A stretch of 64,000 nt of DNA from Bryopsis sp. KO-2023 (GCA_030272585.1 BSYQ01000004.1:2542001-2606000); one strand, 5' to 3'. Positions 1 through 11,333 are shown, counted from the stretch's first letter. A program made the numbers and translations. Notes: a model not told the origin generated them from the sequence alone.

Positions 1-2083
1 AGTCTGTAAAAAAAGGCGCACCCTCGTCGCTGCCCTCCTCTTCCTCACTTGGACTCTCTTTCGCTGCCTGCTCCTCTGGACATCAAACCAATAAAATATG
101 ATGTCAGACCAAAAAAAATTGGTGTCCTCTTTCCCCCTTCCCCCCCCCAAAAAAAAGAAGAAAGCAAAAGCCACACAGCACTTCTTGCTACCAATTCTTC
201 ACCTCAGCAATCTCAAACCTTCAAACTAAATCCAAGCGAAAAATACATTTTAAAAAACTCTGTTTGAACTCACCTCGTTCCGTTTCATTTCCGTCATCGT
301 CATCGCTGGCTAAATCTATGCAAACGACTTCTGGCAGATTGTTGTCGTCCTCTTTTTCCTCCGTCCCGATTTCTTTCACAAAAATCACCTCATCTTCTTC
401 TTTGCATTCTTCTTCTTCTTCTTCTTCTTTTTTCACCTCCGCTACTTCGACATTTTCTTCTTCCTTTCTTGCTCTCTTCGTTTCTTTCTGCTTGTCTGCA
501 GCCTGGCGACCAGAAAACCACACCCCTGAGCAAGTTATGTCGAATTTGTTTTTTCAAAGAAAATAGATGTATATGTATCAAGTACATATATATTTACTCT
601 TGTATTTAAAACCTTTTTTTTCAAGCGGAACATAATAATCACAACGCAAAAAGAGCATCATTTCAGAATTGCTGCCGTCGCACGTACATGCCAATCTACA
701 TCCCAACACATTCTTTCTGTCCCCCCCCCCTTTTTTTTTCCTTTTTTTTCTTCTCTCTTCCCCCCCCAAAAAAAGAAAGAATAAAGAAAAACCCTATACC
801 TCATCCACCTGTTTTTCTGCAGCACAAAGCCTAGGATCTGGGCGCAGCCATCCTGGCAAGCTCTTCGCCTTGCAGTTTCGGGTGATCGCTGCCACATCGA
901 TAAAACTATCCGTGTAGCAACACACTTTGTTGTCTTCTCGGACCACATAATGATCCAACTCCAAGTCCCCGAGTCTGCGAGAAATCAACCTCACACCGCC
1001 AAGCCATTGTTGGAAACCTGCCCCGATGGATTTTTCCAACAAGCGAGTAAGAAACTTCACTTCCATCAGTTTCATCCTTTTTTTTCTCTCTCTTTTCTCG
1101 AATGGATCGCATCGAAATCAGGTCAGAGCTTTGCATACAAAAAGCCATTACGGCTCCATTTATTTAAAAAAAAAAAACCCAAAAAACAAAACAAAACAAA
1201 ACAAAACACCTACTTGTTTTCTTCTTTCACAAAATAAAAGTCCTAACACTCCTATGACTAATCGATAAGCTATTAAAACTCACCCACTGGAGCAATGATA
1301 GCACATGACCTGGTAGTTTTAGCACATGCAAAAAGCCTGGAGCCGAGACCCCCCTGTCAATCCCAGAAAAAAAAAAATAAATCAAAACGGAGTTTTTTCT
1401 GACCTGTTGATTTTCCACAAGGAAAATCCGGAAAGAATTAAAGATATCAACCAAGAGGCTCCACTGGGGACACCAAACTTAAAATAAAAAAATGCAATGG
1501 TTTGAAAAAACTGAGACCAAATGCTTGGAATAGGTTTACCATTGCTTCGGTTGACACTTCTGGTGTGAAGATCGCTCTCACGCTGTTCATCCGGATCTTC
1601 TGATCGGATGCCAGCCTGTCCAAAGACTCCGGCAGATTGAATATATACTGCACCAGTAGAGAAAAAATAGAAAACAAAAAAAACCCACTCAAACCCAAAT
1701 CCAATACAATAAAATAACCCCAGTCAAACCCTAAAAACAAAAAAAAAAGCACAAGAATTCATCAAATCCATCGCATTGGTCTGGTTTTTTCCCTAGTGGA
1801 TGAAGTTGTACATCCCTAGATCCAAGTTTTCCACTAAAAAAAAACAGGGAAAAGAATATTGCGAACCGTTGGTTAAAACTAATCCGTGTGTGCATTGGCT
1901 GCCCAGACTTTCAATCCATTTCCCTAATAAAAAAACGGTTGCCTTCAAAATTGCAAAAACCCAGCCTTTTTCATGGTTCACCTGAGCTCTGCTGAGGCAC
2001 TGGTGGCTGCCACAACTCAAGAGCAGCGAAGGGGCGATCCCATCAGCAGGGGACGTCAATATGGTGCCCTCGAAGAAGGCCAT
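1..2083 (-). CDS. Unrecognised multi-exon gene with acidic C-terminal region (3' end outside window)
   Basis: At least eight small exons can be chained in phase on the minus strand: 2083-1982 (ATG, starts MAFFEGTILTSPADG), 1923-1880, about 1833-1812, 1647-1540 (contains IFNLPESLDRL), 1477-1404, about 1361-1293, about 1055-815 (contains ELDHYVVREDNKVCCYTD) and about 507-260, with the last continuing into an exon near 65-1. Each intron has GT..AG ends and phases agree, which supports one transcript. The penultimate region is strongly charged (KEEEEEEECKEEDE) and ends in a hydrophobic-acidic run, VVCIDLASDDDD, that looks like a SUMO-interacting motif; that is inference. I do not recognise the family. 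The start lies 285 bp from the divergent gene at 2368. The 22-nt exon 3 is the least certain link; the minus-strand 3' end is off the window. Confidence 0.55.
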
Positions 2084-2367
2084 ATTTACAGCTAGCTTTT
2101 TTCCTCAGTTCTTCCTCGTTTCACGGGTGGCGGCGTCGAGAGCAGACTGGACTGACGCCCACGGATTGCGCGAGCAACTCCACACGCAAAGCGAAGGCAG
2201 CTGAAATTTTTCGCCCGTAGAAAAAGCTGTTGGAAGTGACGTGTGCGGTGCTTGTATGTCTGCCTGGCTGCCAGGACGACTCCAAAAAAAAAAGAGAAAG
2301 AAATAGAGTGAAAGCAATGGGGGGGGGGAGTTAGTTGGCAAGAACAAACGCTTGTGTGTCGCAATCA
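2084..2367. promoter_or_regulatory. Shared divergent promoter interval
   Basis: The 284 bp between the minus-strand ATG at 2083 and the plus-strand ATG at 2368 must carry the promoters or 5' UTRs of both genes unless an unseen 5' exon exists. It is GC-rich on its left half and has a purine run followed by a ten-G tract near 2320-2329. No TATA box is evident by eye. Confidence 0.4.
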
Positions 2368-5358
2368 ATGACCACTCCCTCGTGGGCCATTTTGACGCTC
2401 TGCTCGCTGTGTTTTTCCCTAGCGCTGTCCAAGGACGCCCCACGGGACAAGAAAGATGGCGAGAGGTGGGCAAAGAAACTCGAGCTGTTCGGATCCGGTG
2501 ACGACCCACTTTCTTGGGATTCGGATGAGTTACGGCGAGTGCGCGACTTGCACTCCAAAGATTTCAGCGACAAGGGCCGATACCTGAGGTCCAACAGCTT
2601 GGCGGAGTATCTGGGGTTGTCCCCCGTGGATGCGCTCCACCTGCCCGTGCCAGTTAATGTCCTCTTGGTTGGTTTCCGTGGGGATGGCCACATGAAAGTG
2701 GACCTCCCTCCAGAGGAAGTCAAGGAATGGTTCGAGCATATGGATCACGTGATACCCCACACCAGGGTGCCCCTGTCTGAATACTCCTGCAAAGAGGATG
2801 GAAACTGTGCAGGCATGGATAGGGCCCAAAGACCGAAACCTCTGAAAAGCTATGTCCATCTGAACATATCCATCCAAGCGGTGGAGGTGAGCCATGAAGT
2901 CACCCAGAAAATCGAGAGAGCCCTGGAGGCGTTTGCTAGGCCGATGGACAGTCGGTATCCCAGGGGGCCTCAGCAAGTGGATGCTGCCAGCTTCGAAACC
3001 TTGATTGATGGATTCTTGAATGACTTGGGGTTGCTGTGGAGCTACACTGTTGTAGTGATGAATCCGGGGTCGACACCGAAAGGGCAGAGCTATGGATACA
3101 GGGTGGGGTTGTCGAGGCAAGAAATCGAACTTTTGAGCAGCGATACAGCCGGCCTACGAAAGCTGGAAAAGATGGTTAGATCGTTGCCCTCGACTGTCAT
3201 GGAGCCCCCCCGATGGTCGAAATTTTCCAGGGGGTATCATCCGGTCAGGCCATACGAAAAATTCGGGGTCAATGCGTTGATGTACGAGAGCTCCCAGTGG
3301 GCGGGCCACATAGAGGATTGGCTGAACAAGTTTGAAAAAATGACGGAAGAGGGCAAGGCGCGATTGGATGGGTACGAGGACACGCTGGGTGGGCTGCTTT
3401 CGACGCGGGGCTTCCATGGGGAGGCTGATCTAGCAGTCATGCTCAAGAACGTCGCCGATAACAATATTCACAGAGGGAACGAGACGGCGATGGGGAAGTT
3501 GAGGGTGACCGAACCGGAAGAGGGCTGTATGGTGGATACCTGGGTTGGGCATGAAAGGTGGATTATGATGGATTTGACAGTCATGGGGTTGGATTGGGGC
3601 CCCCATGTGGGTGGGGACGGGATCAAGACGTCTCGCTCTTTGCCGCTCGTGGTGCAGCACTTTGCGGGGGGGTCCAAGACGCGGGCTTTCCACGAGGACG
3701 AACACGAAACTTCCCTAACCAAAGAATTGGATGCGGAGCTGGAGAGCCGATACGACGACGTGAAGGCTAAGCATCAGGAAGCTGTGAAGCAGGAATATGA
3801 TCGACGAATCGATGGTGGGGAGGAAAATGGGTCGTTTCAGGTGGATGGGTCCATCCCCGAGGAAACCTGGATCGCTATGGAGCTGGACGTGTACGAAAAA
3901 TTTGCCATCAAGAATTGCAGAAATAAGAAGGTGCGTCCGGCGGTTTGTGCCGAGGTGGAGGAGCTGGTGGACGAATTGCTGCATGAAATCGCTACGTCGG
4001 ATAAGATGGACTTCGACCGGCTGCACAGGGACCATGCCTGGAATATTTTCGGAGGGGAGGAGGAACTGACTGAGGAGATCGCTTCTCAAGAATCCAGGTC
4101 GAAGGATCTCTTCCTGGCGCATTTATCGGCGGTGGTTTCAAAAGGCATCAGGCATGTTTTTGTCCCTCCCTCGCTGGCTTGGCAACAGGACGCCAGCAAA
4201 CTGAAGGAGGAGGGGGTGCGCTACGCCAAGGAAATCACGTTTGTCATTTCCTTGATCTCCGACTCAGGCAGGAAGACTGGGGGCTGGTTTGGTGGGAAAA
4301 CCGACTTCGATGTGGAAGCTTTGAAAGCAGAGATCAGAGGCATCAAGATGCAATCGCAGTCCTTCAAGTTTTACGTGAAAAAGTTGAATTTGTTGGATGA
4401 TCCCCTGCTTGCGGGGGCCTTGTCGATGTCGCTCAGAACGGTGAATCTGGAAAATTCAAACACCGAAGATGGCAGGGTCCAAGAACGAATGTACTACGAT
4501 TCAGAGGAGCTGGGAAATATGCTCAGGCGCAGGATGGGCAGCGGAACAAGGTCCACAGGCAGCGATCGGGGGCTTACAGTTCAGATTTTTGTTGTCTCCG
4601 TGGATCGGGAAAACCCTGTTTTCATCGACCAGCACTATGTGGCGAAAGCACTGGAGCACATGGTGTTGGTGGTGCATAATTCGAAGGTCAGAGGGCAGCA
4701 TCCGATGGGGGTAACTTGCAACGGACACATGGTCGGTCAAAGCTTAGCGGCCCCACTCAAGGCTTCCCTGGCAGCCACCCTGCAGCACTTGGGTGGAGTT
4801 TTGCCCCCCCATTTGGGCTACAGCCCCTCCCAAGGAGCGATAACGCACGATTGGATGTGGTCCGTCGGTGCTCACCCCTTTTCCCACACCTCCCCAGGCT
4901 GGAAAGTGACCGAAAGCCAGAAAGACGCCGTACACAGGCGGTATTTGCTGGATGCTTTGGACAGCTCGGTCGATATGATAAACACCGGCATCGAAATTCT
5001 GCGTGACGAGCGCCCCACGGAGGAGGCTCATGAACGGTTGGTGGAGAGCAAGGAGTTGATTGTGGACCTGTTGAAAGAGTTTTCTTATTCCATCGAGCTG
5101 TGGAGGAGAATGGTTGGCGATGCTGGGGAAATGGAACACGACAGGGCCGCCTCGAAGATTCCGGAAGCTCTGAAGAGTGCTAAGAAGTTTTTGCTTCTGG
5201 CAGCCGGCATAAAGGAAGAAATTCACCGCACAGCCTGCATGACCCCCCCAAGAAGGAAATTTGGCGTTCCTGAGGAAGTGCTAGGGGGAGCGGTGCTGTT
5301 GGCGGTGGCGATCGGGGTGTACAGAATGTTACCCAGGAGAAAGAAGAAATATTACTGA
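2368..5358 (+). CDS. Large type I membrane protein, plant At5g58100-like, with KKYY ER-retrieval tail
   Basis: Intronless frame of 996 codons. An in-frame TTG lies upstream at 2335, but the ATG at 2368 gives a classical signal peptide (MTTPSWAILTLCSLCFSLAL), so that start is preferred. A luminal domain follows, beginning near residue 80 with PVNVLLVGFRGDG, a pattern I associate from memory with plant membrane proteins such as At5g58100 (pollen exine formation); this assignment is tentative. Near the C-terminus a hydrophobic segment (VLGGAVLLAVAIGVYRML) is followed by a basic tail ending KKKYY. Lysines at -3 and -4 match the KKXX COPI retrieval signal of type I ER proteins, so residence in the ER or early Golgi is inferred. 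Several Cys residues and N-glycosylation sequons sit in the luminal part. It is divergent from the gene at 2083. No frameshifts or internal stops. Confidence 0.85.
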   Translation: MTTPSWAILTLCSLCFSLALSKDAPRDKKDGERWAKKLELFGSGDDPLSWDSDELRRVRDLHSKDFSDKGRYLRSNSLAEYLGLSPVDALHLPVPVNVLLVGFRGDGHMKVDLPPEEVKEWFEHMDHVIPHTRVPLSEYSCKEDGNCAGMDRAQRPKPLKSYVHLNISIQAVEVSHEVTQKIERALEAFARPMDSRYPRGPQQVDAASFETLIDGFLNDLGLLWSYTVVVMNPGSTPKGQSYGYRVGLSRQEIELLSSDTAGLRKLEKMVRSLPSTVMEPPRWSKFSRGYHPVRPYEKFGVNALMYESSQWAGHIEDWLNKFEKMTEEGKARLDGYEDTLGGLLSTRGFHGEADLAVMLKNVADNNIHRGNETAMGKLRVTEPEEGCMVDTWVGHERWIMMDLTVMGLDWGPHVGGDGIKTSRSLPLVVQHFAGGSKTRAFHEDEHETSLTKELDAELESRYDDVKAKHQEAVKQEYDRRIDGGEENGSFQVDGSIPEETWIAMELDVYEKFAIKNCRNKKVRPAVCAEVEELVDELLHEIATSDKMDFDRLHRDHAWNIFGGEEELTEEIASQESRSKDLFLAHLSAVVSKGIRHVFVPPSLAWQQDASKLKEEGVRYAKEITFVISLISDSGRKTGGWFGGKTDFDVEALKAEIRGIKMQSQSFKFYVKKLNLLDDPLLAGALSMSLRTVNLENSNTEDGRVQERMYYDSEELGNMLRRRMGSGTRSTGSDRGLTVQIFVVSVDRENPVFIDQHYVAKALEHMVLVVHNSKVRGQHPMGVTCNGHMVGQSLAAPLKASLAATLQHLGGVLPPHLGYSPSQGAITHDWMWSVGAHPFSHTSPGWKVTESQKDAVHRRYLLDALDSSVDMINTGIEILRDERPTEEAHERLVESKELIVDLLKEFSYSIELWRRMVGDAGEMEHDRAASKIPEALKSAKKFLLLAAGIKEEIHRTACMTPPRRKFGVPEEVLGGAVLLAVAIGVYRMLPRRKKKYY

Positions 5359-6690
5359 GGCACTTTTTTTTTTGAACCCTCTTCTTAATTTTGGTTTTTT
5401 TTTTCTTTTTTCTTGGGGTGGGTGGGTGGGGATAGGGGGATAGCTCTTAAACGGCAGGGGATGTCGCACTTAACACCAAGAAGGTTGAACTAATTTTTGT
5501 AAAATTGCAACCAAATTCTCCGACATTCGTTTTTCCATTCTCTGCAGAAAGAACACCAACCTCACCAACCGTCCACCTTCAACTGAAAATCAGCGGGAAT
5601 GGGTACTTTCCCTGCCAGAATTTGCGTGGATATCGCCACTACAAAGCAGCTTCTCCGTGGATCTGCGTGTGTAGAGTTTGCTTTGAATTCGTGGTGAGTT
5701 CGCGGTGGGCGTGGCGGAAAGTGTCAGGAATCTACGGCACGCGCCCCTCGGTCTGACCAAGAAACCCCATAAAGCCCTACCATCTTTTTTTTCACGACAA
5801 GGAAAAACCTGTGGGTCAAGTCCACCAAGCGAAAGAAATAACACAGGGGGAGGCGATACAGAAACAAAGCTTGCGCTATTCTTTCCACTTGTTAGTGTCG
5901 CGCGCTATTTCCGACCTCGGTGAGCCTTCTGAGAACTCGGAAAGTATGCGGTCGTTGCATCCCTCCCCTGACCTTGTGTTTTTACCGAGCACCACCAGGG
6001 TGCTCGGTTAGCTTCGCACCACGTGCGAACTAAAGGGGGGTCCCGACGGATGAAGAAAAAAGGAATAGCTCCGCGCCGTGCCCTCGGGGTTGCTAAGCGA
6101 ACAGGGCTTTTTTTTGTGTGGTCCCGGACGTCGGGAAGGGGAAAGCACCCAAATATGTGTTGAGAACCAGCACACGTGCTACCTTGTTTTGTTTTCGTGG
6201 CGAGGGTTACGGTTGCGAACAGTGCGGGAAATATCGCTCAGTCGTTGGGCTGCGTTGACTGGACGAGGAGGGGAAGTACCTCCTCTATGAAATTGCAATC
6301 ATACTCAGCGGTCGCTCTGCGCACGGGCCCGTGTGTTTGTATGTCTGCCTGTTTCGCTGGTGTTTGTGTGTGTTTCGGAGGAGCATATCTTTTGACAGTT
6401 GCAGCTGCGCGTGTTCGGGTATCGACGTCTCGAGAAAGAAAACACCACCCGGGTTTCCCCCTTGCTCGACGCGCGTCGGGAAACCCTACGCTACTCGAGA
6501 GCCTTTAATGCTCTCAGCGCTATGCTGAATGTATGTCGACCGCATTGCGGGTCGACATTCTGGTTTCGAGTTCACGCCACAGGGCGTCCCGTCGTTCTCA
6601 GAATCCCACGGACACAATGCATTTCATCTGCTCTCTCTCTCTGGATGTCTAGATTAATCAAATTCATCGACCTCGACCCCACCGCACAGC
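5359..6690. other. Intergenic region and probable TBP promoter/5' UTR
   Basis: No supported gene. After the stop at 5358 there are T-rich tracts typical of a 3' UTR, then GC-rich DNA before TBP. Two perfect hairpins stand out: 5984-6008 (10-bp arms ACCGAGCACC, 5-nt loop) and 6533-6558 (9-bp arms ATGTCGACC, 8-nt loop). The second lies about 130 bp upstream of the TBP start codon. Short open frames here show no protein-like composition. Confidence 0.5.
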
Positions 6691-8096
6691 ATGGACTCCC
6701 AGATGATAGCCTCCTCTTCTCAGCGGCCCCCACCACAGGCACCAACAGAAATGCCACCTGGGACGACATCAATCGACCTCGCACCAGCTGCTGCTTCGGT
6801 ACAGTCATTGCCTGCAGACCCTTCTGCCCCCTCTGCAGCTGCAAATCAAGTTGATCTCTCCAAGCATCCATCGGGCATCGTCCCCGAGCTGCAGAATGTG
6901 GTTTCGACTTGCTACCTGGGCCGCAAGCTGGATCTCAAATTCATTGCCATGCATGCTCGCAATGCGGAGTACAATCCCAAGCGTTTCGCTGCAGTCATCA
7001 TGAGAATCAGAGAGCCCAAGACTACTGCTCTGATTTTCTCATCAGGTGAGGGGATTTCCACCAAAAATTTTGCATCTGAGTGGGTTGTGCAGATTTGGTA
7101 ATTTCTGGCAAAGCTTTGCATTTGGATCATTCTTCTATCCATACTATGGATGGGTGCAAATTTCAGTGCAGTCTGAGTTTGCCCTTGTTCATGTGAAATG
7201 GTTCTCTGTTTGATCTTCTGTGAGGGGCAACTTATTCCAGTTTGGTTGTGTAAAAACACCACGATTGCCAGGCTGTTTTGGTGCAAGCAGGGAAGATGGT
7301 CTGCACCGGTGCGAAAAGCGAGAGCTGCTCTCGCCTCGCTGCCAGGAAGTTCGCTCGAACCCTGCAAAAGCTGGGATTCAAGGACACCAAGTTCCAAGAC
7401 TTCAAGGTCCAAAACATCGTGGGCTCCTGTGATGTGAAATTCCCGATTCGGCTGGAAGGCCTGCACTACAAGCACGGCCTCTTTTCCAGTTACGAGCCCG
7501 AACTCTTCCCTGGTTTGATCTACCGGATGAAAAAGCCCAAGGTGGTGCTGCTGATCTTCGTGTCGGGAAAAGTGGTGTTGACCGGTGCCAAGAACAGGAA
7601 TCAGATCTACCAGGCTTTCGAATCCATCTACCCAGCGCTCACCGAATTCAGGAAAGGCGCAGGAGCCTGCTTGCCAGCACCCCTCCCTGCATCCATGGTC
7701 CCTGGGGATCAGAAAATGGAAATAGATGCCACCACTGGAAAGGTGGTTGGGATGGGGTCAGCGCCAACGAATGAAGTGTACAATCAGAACGCTAGCTTTA
7801 GTGTGCCATCTAGCCCAGCTCGTCAAGATCCACCAGATACGCCCTTCGGAGGACTTCCACCGCCGACGCCTCTGTACATGGGGATGCCACCAGCCACCCC
7901 TGGCTACAGTTTCCAGAATATCGGTCAGGGATTCAGCTCAATTCCACCGCTCACTCCTGGATATGGTGGCATCCCACCCCCTACTCCTGGCTATGGGGGA
8001 ATTCCACCCCCCACCCCTGGATATGGGGGCATCCCTCCTCCGACCCCCGGCTATGCTTTTCCTGATCAGCTGGCAGGGTACCCCCCTCTCATGTGA
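6691..8096 (+). CDS. TBP: TATA-box-binding protein (TBP) with C-terminal TPGY repeat extension
   Basis: Two exons, 6691-7045 and 7291-8096; the 245-nt intron starts GTGAGG, ends GCAAGCAG and splits a Gly codon, restoring [13 protein letters not shown]. An N-terminal Pro/Ala/Ser-rich segment (about 52 residues) precedes the two-repeat saddle core, which runs from [16 protein letters not shown] to about TEFRKGAG. Core hallmarks are [52 protein letters not shown] and [18 protein letters not shown], all essentially as in other eukaryotes, so DNA binding and TFIIA/TFIIB contacts are expected to be normal. The protein recruits RNA polymerases at promoters as part of TFIID, SL1 and TFIIIB. Unusually, about 140 residues follow the core where most TBPs stop, rich in Pro, Gly and Tyr. 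The ATG at 6691 is the first in frame after an AT-rich stretch. Confidence 0.97.
7943..8055 (+). repeat. In-frame tandem repeat encoding [10 protein letters not shown] units in the TBP tail
   Basis: Near-identical 30-nt units encode the decapeptide [10 protein letters not shown] about four times in a row, after looser copies ([18 protein letters not shown]) just upstream. Codon differences between units show that they are not all freshly copied. The motif is aromatic and proline-rich, resembling low-complexity activation or phase-separating tails; that role is inference. Confidence 0.9.
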
Positions 8097-9132
8097 GGGA
8101 ATTTTTCGCCCAGAACACGGCTGAACCCCGAAACAACACGCTCCAAAACGGGGGGAAATGATCGATTCAGAATATGAATCGATCTATCTATTATTTTTTC
8201 TTCTTTTCAATTTTTTTTGTTCATAAAAATACAGGAAAGCAGCCCTGTGATATTTTCAGGCCAATGGTGGCGAAAGTTTTTACTTGAATTTGTGCGAGAA
8301 TGGAAAATGGCTGAAAATTGAGGTTCCGGGGTAGGGGGTCACAGGGGGTGTACAGACATTGAGGGAATTCGGGGATTTGGTCAGTAGATGGCACACACAT
8401 ATATATAGGATAGTTTCATCGGGTTGGGAAAGGAGCATTCGCAATTCGAAATTGTAAAATCAATCAAAATTCTTTTCTTATTGTTCGAATCACCTTGCCT
8501 CTTGGATTCTCTTGCTACCTGGGATTTCCATGACAGAATGCTGTGCGCTTGAAACAAAACAAAACAAAACAACAAAACAAACAAAACGATCACTCCAAAA
8601 AACCAGAATTCTCCCTCAGTCAAGAAAACAGCATCCTCCCTCAGTCGCAAAAACCGGTTCTTTCTCAACGTCTGCAGGAAAGAACGTCTGTTTTTCGTTG
8701 GAGTGTTTTTTTTTTCAATGTTTTGTTGCTCTTTCGACCGTTGATAGGTTAAAAAACACAATTGGCCACGCCAATTTACGACAACTGTGCAAATCCAACG
8801 CAACACGTGCACGAAATCGTACAGCACAGACACTGACGGGACTGGCTAAGGCAAGCAGGGCGTACAAGGGGCACATAAAACGCAACCAGTCGACTGCCCG
8901 CGCATGGGTGCTGCACATGCACACTCTCGTTGTTTTGCTTTGGTTTCTCACTACGGCTGCCAGTCGCACTCCCATGCAGGCGAGCGAGTTCAGGGCGGGG
9001 ACGTCGCTTTGGCGTCGAGCGCCACACTGCTCGTTCTCGAACCAAACGCGCGGAAACGACGCGCGACCTCGACATGTCAGTCGAGCCCCAAGGTGTTTAC
9101 AGATCAGGACAAAAGGTGCATACAGCAACTGG
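8097..9132. other. TBP 3' flank and AlkB 5' flank
   Basis: No independent gene supported. 8097-8500 is AT-rich 3' UTR and flank of TBP. 8550-8760 has A-rich (AAAAC)n runs. From about 8780 GC content rises and the DNA is probably 5' UTR or promoter of the AlkB gene. An in-frame upstream ATG at 8917 would add a hydrophobic leader (MHTLVVLLWFLTTAAS) to AlkB, so part of this region may be coding. Confidence 0.4.
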
Positions 9133-11333
9133 ATGGAACGAGTTGATCAAACGCGAGCGAATGCTCTCCACCGAGTTGATTCCACGGTGCAGTCCTCGTG
9201 GGAAGACGTCGAGAAAGGCCAACACCCTCACAAGACCGACACGAACGAGACGGCGTGGCGGCGATGGATGGCAGGGCCGATGCGATACTACGCGAGCTGG
9301 CTGTTCCCACTGTCCGCGTTGGTTGGCGTGTGCAGCGAGCAGGTCGTCGAGTTCTTTGCGAGCAACACAGCCACTCTCGTGAGTATCGCATCCTTGACGT
9401 TTTTCCTTGGACGCTTTTCCACATCCGCTGTGTGTGTGTTTCGTGCATGCTTTTGTGGCAACCTCGTCATGCATGAGTAAAAACGAATCATATTTGGCAA
9501 TATTGTTTCACCAAGACGAAGGTGCCGCGGTGCAGGGCTTCGTGTGGAATCGTCTGGCTTGGACTGGATTGTCCAAGTCGATTGTGGTGACAATTTTGGC
9601 GTACAGTGGTGCCATGTTCGCGTTCGGCTTCCTCCCTATGTCAGACACGATTTTAGGACGAGATACAAGCCCGCCAGTGGAGGTGGGCTTCTGCAACGCA
9701 TTTCCACAGTCACCAAATAAACTGGATATTTATTTATTTATAATCATATTACGTAAGCCATTCATTCTATATTTGGCAATGAATGGTCATGATCGATCAG
9801 CATCCTTAGTTGAAATATTCACATTTAATTTTTGTACCTCAAAAACCACACGCATTTGCAAATGGAATCTTGCATGATTTTCTTGGTTTTCGATGAAACA
9901 GGGAGGTGCAGACTCGATCGCATACAGAATTCCACTCTACCTTTTTGTTCCCATGCACCTGGCATTGTTGGCTATTGCGTTCTATCGAGCACCAGCCCTG
10001 TCTTCATTTCCAACACGGTTTGTTGGAGTGGTGCTGAGCCTTGGTTGCAGTGGGGGTCTAGCATTCACCGCTGCTCATGAGTTGCTCCATGGAAGGAGAA
10101 AATTTGACCGGTTTCTGTGTGGCATGCTGCTTTGTCCTCTCTTTTACATGCACTGGGCGAACAGCCACTTGTCGCACCATCGCAAGGTGAACAAAGAGGA
10201 CCTGATCAAAACAAGAATCAATCTGTCTAAAGGAAAAAACTACATATTGTATTCATATATTGTCTGAGGTGAGGGGGGAGCTGTAGGGAAGAGGCTGGTT
10301 GTGTTTTTGAGACGGCGTCCCTGGTGTTCTGACCCCCCCAAAAATAACAATTCTTACTTTTTGTTATTTTTGTTATTTTTTTTCTTGGTGCCCACGCCAG
10401 AGAAAAATAGCTTTCAAATGGATGGATTGTTTTGAATGTATGTTACAAATATTTTCGTTTCGATTTTCGTTTTTTCCTGCAAAATGACAGGTAGGCACTC
10501 CAGAAGACCCTGCCACAGCTCGATTTGGAGAGTCCCTGTTTCACTTTGTTCCAAGGAGTGTGACAGGAAACATACGGGATGCCATCGATATGGAGAGAAA
10601 AAGACTGGCATCCAAAGGAAAATCATTCATGCATTTTAAAAACAGGTACTACTCTCAATTTCAAACAACACCGTTCATGTTATTGCACCTTGCCGTTCCC
10701 CACACCGTCACTCTTTTTGACCTCCCTGTTTTTCCCCGATGCTCCAGATTCTTTTTGTGGATGTTAGCACCAGTGTTTTTGAGCCTCGGAGTGTATCATC
10801 GATCCGGTGCATATGCTTTAGTCATGCTGTTCGGCTCGGCGCTGTTCTCCATTATTATGCTGGAATCGGTGAACTACATTGAGCATTATGGCCTCGAAAG
10901 GAAGAGGTTGGCCAATGGGAAATATGAGCCTGTGGGGCAACAGCATTCTTGGAATGCCGATTGGATCGCTACCAGCGCTGCAATATTTCAATTGCAAAGA
11001 CACTCGCACCATCATGCACAAGCTTCGTTGCCCTATCAGGTGGGTGGGTGTGTCTATTTTCTTTGATGCGGTTTTTGAACTCTCTTTCAGTTTTTAATGC
11101 CTTCTCCCCCCAAAAATGGAGGTTTGAAATTTTCTACGTTCTGCAAGTTGAGTTTTTGTTCTGCTTTTTTTTTTTTTCAGGCTTTGCGCTCCATTTCAAA
11201 CGCACCTCTTTTGCCGGCGTCCTACCCAGTAATGATGCTGACATCGTTTTGCCCACCTCTCTTTTTTAAATGCATGAATGCACGTGTGGAACACATCCAG
11301 AAAGACACCGAAATGAAGCCATCCAGCCAATAA
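9133..11333 (+). CDS. alkB: AlkB-type alkane 1-monooxygenase (integral-membrane di-iron)
   Basis: Six exons join in phase: 9133-9378, 9536-9682, 9902-10186, 10491-10645, 10748-11039 and 11181-11333, giving about 425 residues, close to the usual ~400. All histidine motifs of bacterial AlkB are present in order: HELLHGRR, HLSHHRK joined by splicing to VGTPEDPATARFGE, NYIEHYG, and QRHSHHHA, then the ending LPASYPVMM. These histidines bind the di-iron centre that hydroxylates the terminal carbon of alkanes. Several hydrophobic segments (near RYYASWLFPLSALVG, VVTILAYSGAMFAFGFLP and others) fit the six-helix fold. The 102-nt intron 10646-10747 is a multiple of three and open, but removing it restores the normal 42-residue spacing to NYIEHYG. 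The start is uncertain: 8917 in the same frame would add a possible secretory leader. A rubredoxin-like electron donor must be encoded elsewhere. Aldehyde-forming or fatty-acyl substrates are alternatives. Confidence 0.92.

Noticed and set aside
264-566. Ser-rich plus-strand frame at 264-566
   Set aside because: It is the antisense of the acidic Glu-rich exon of the minus-strand gene (GAA/GAG repeats read as TTC/CTC).
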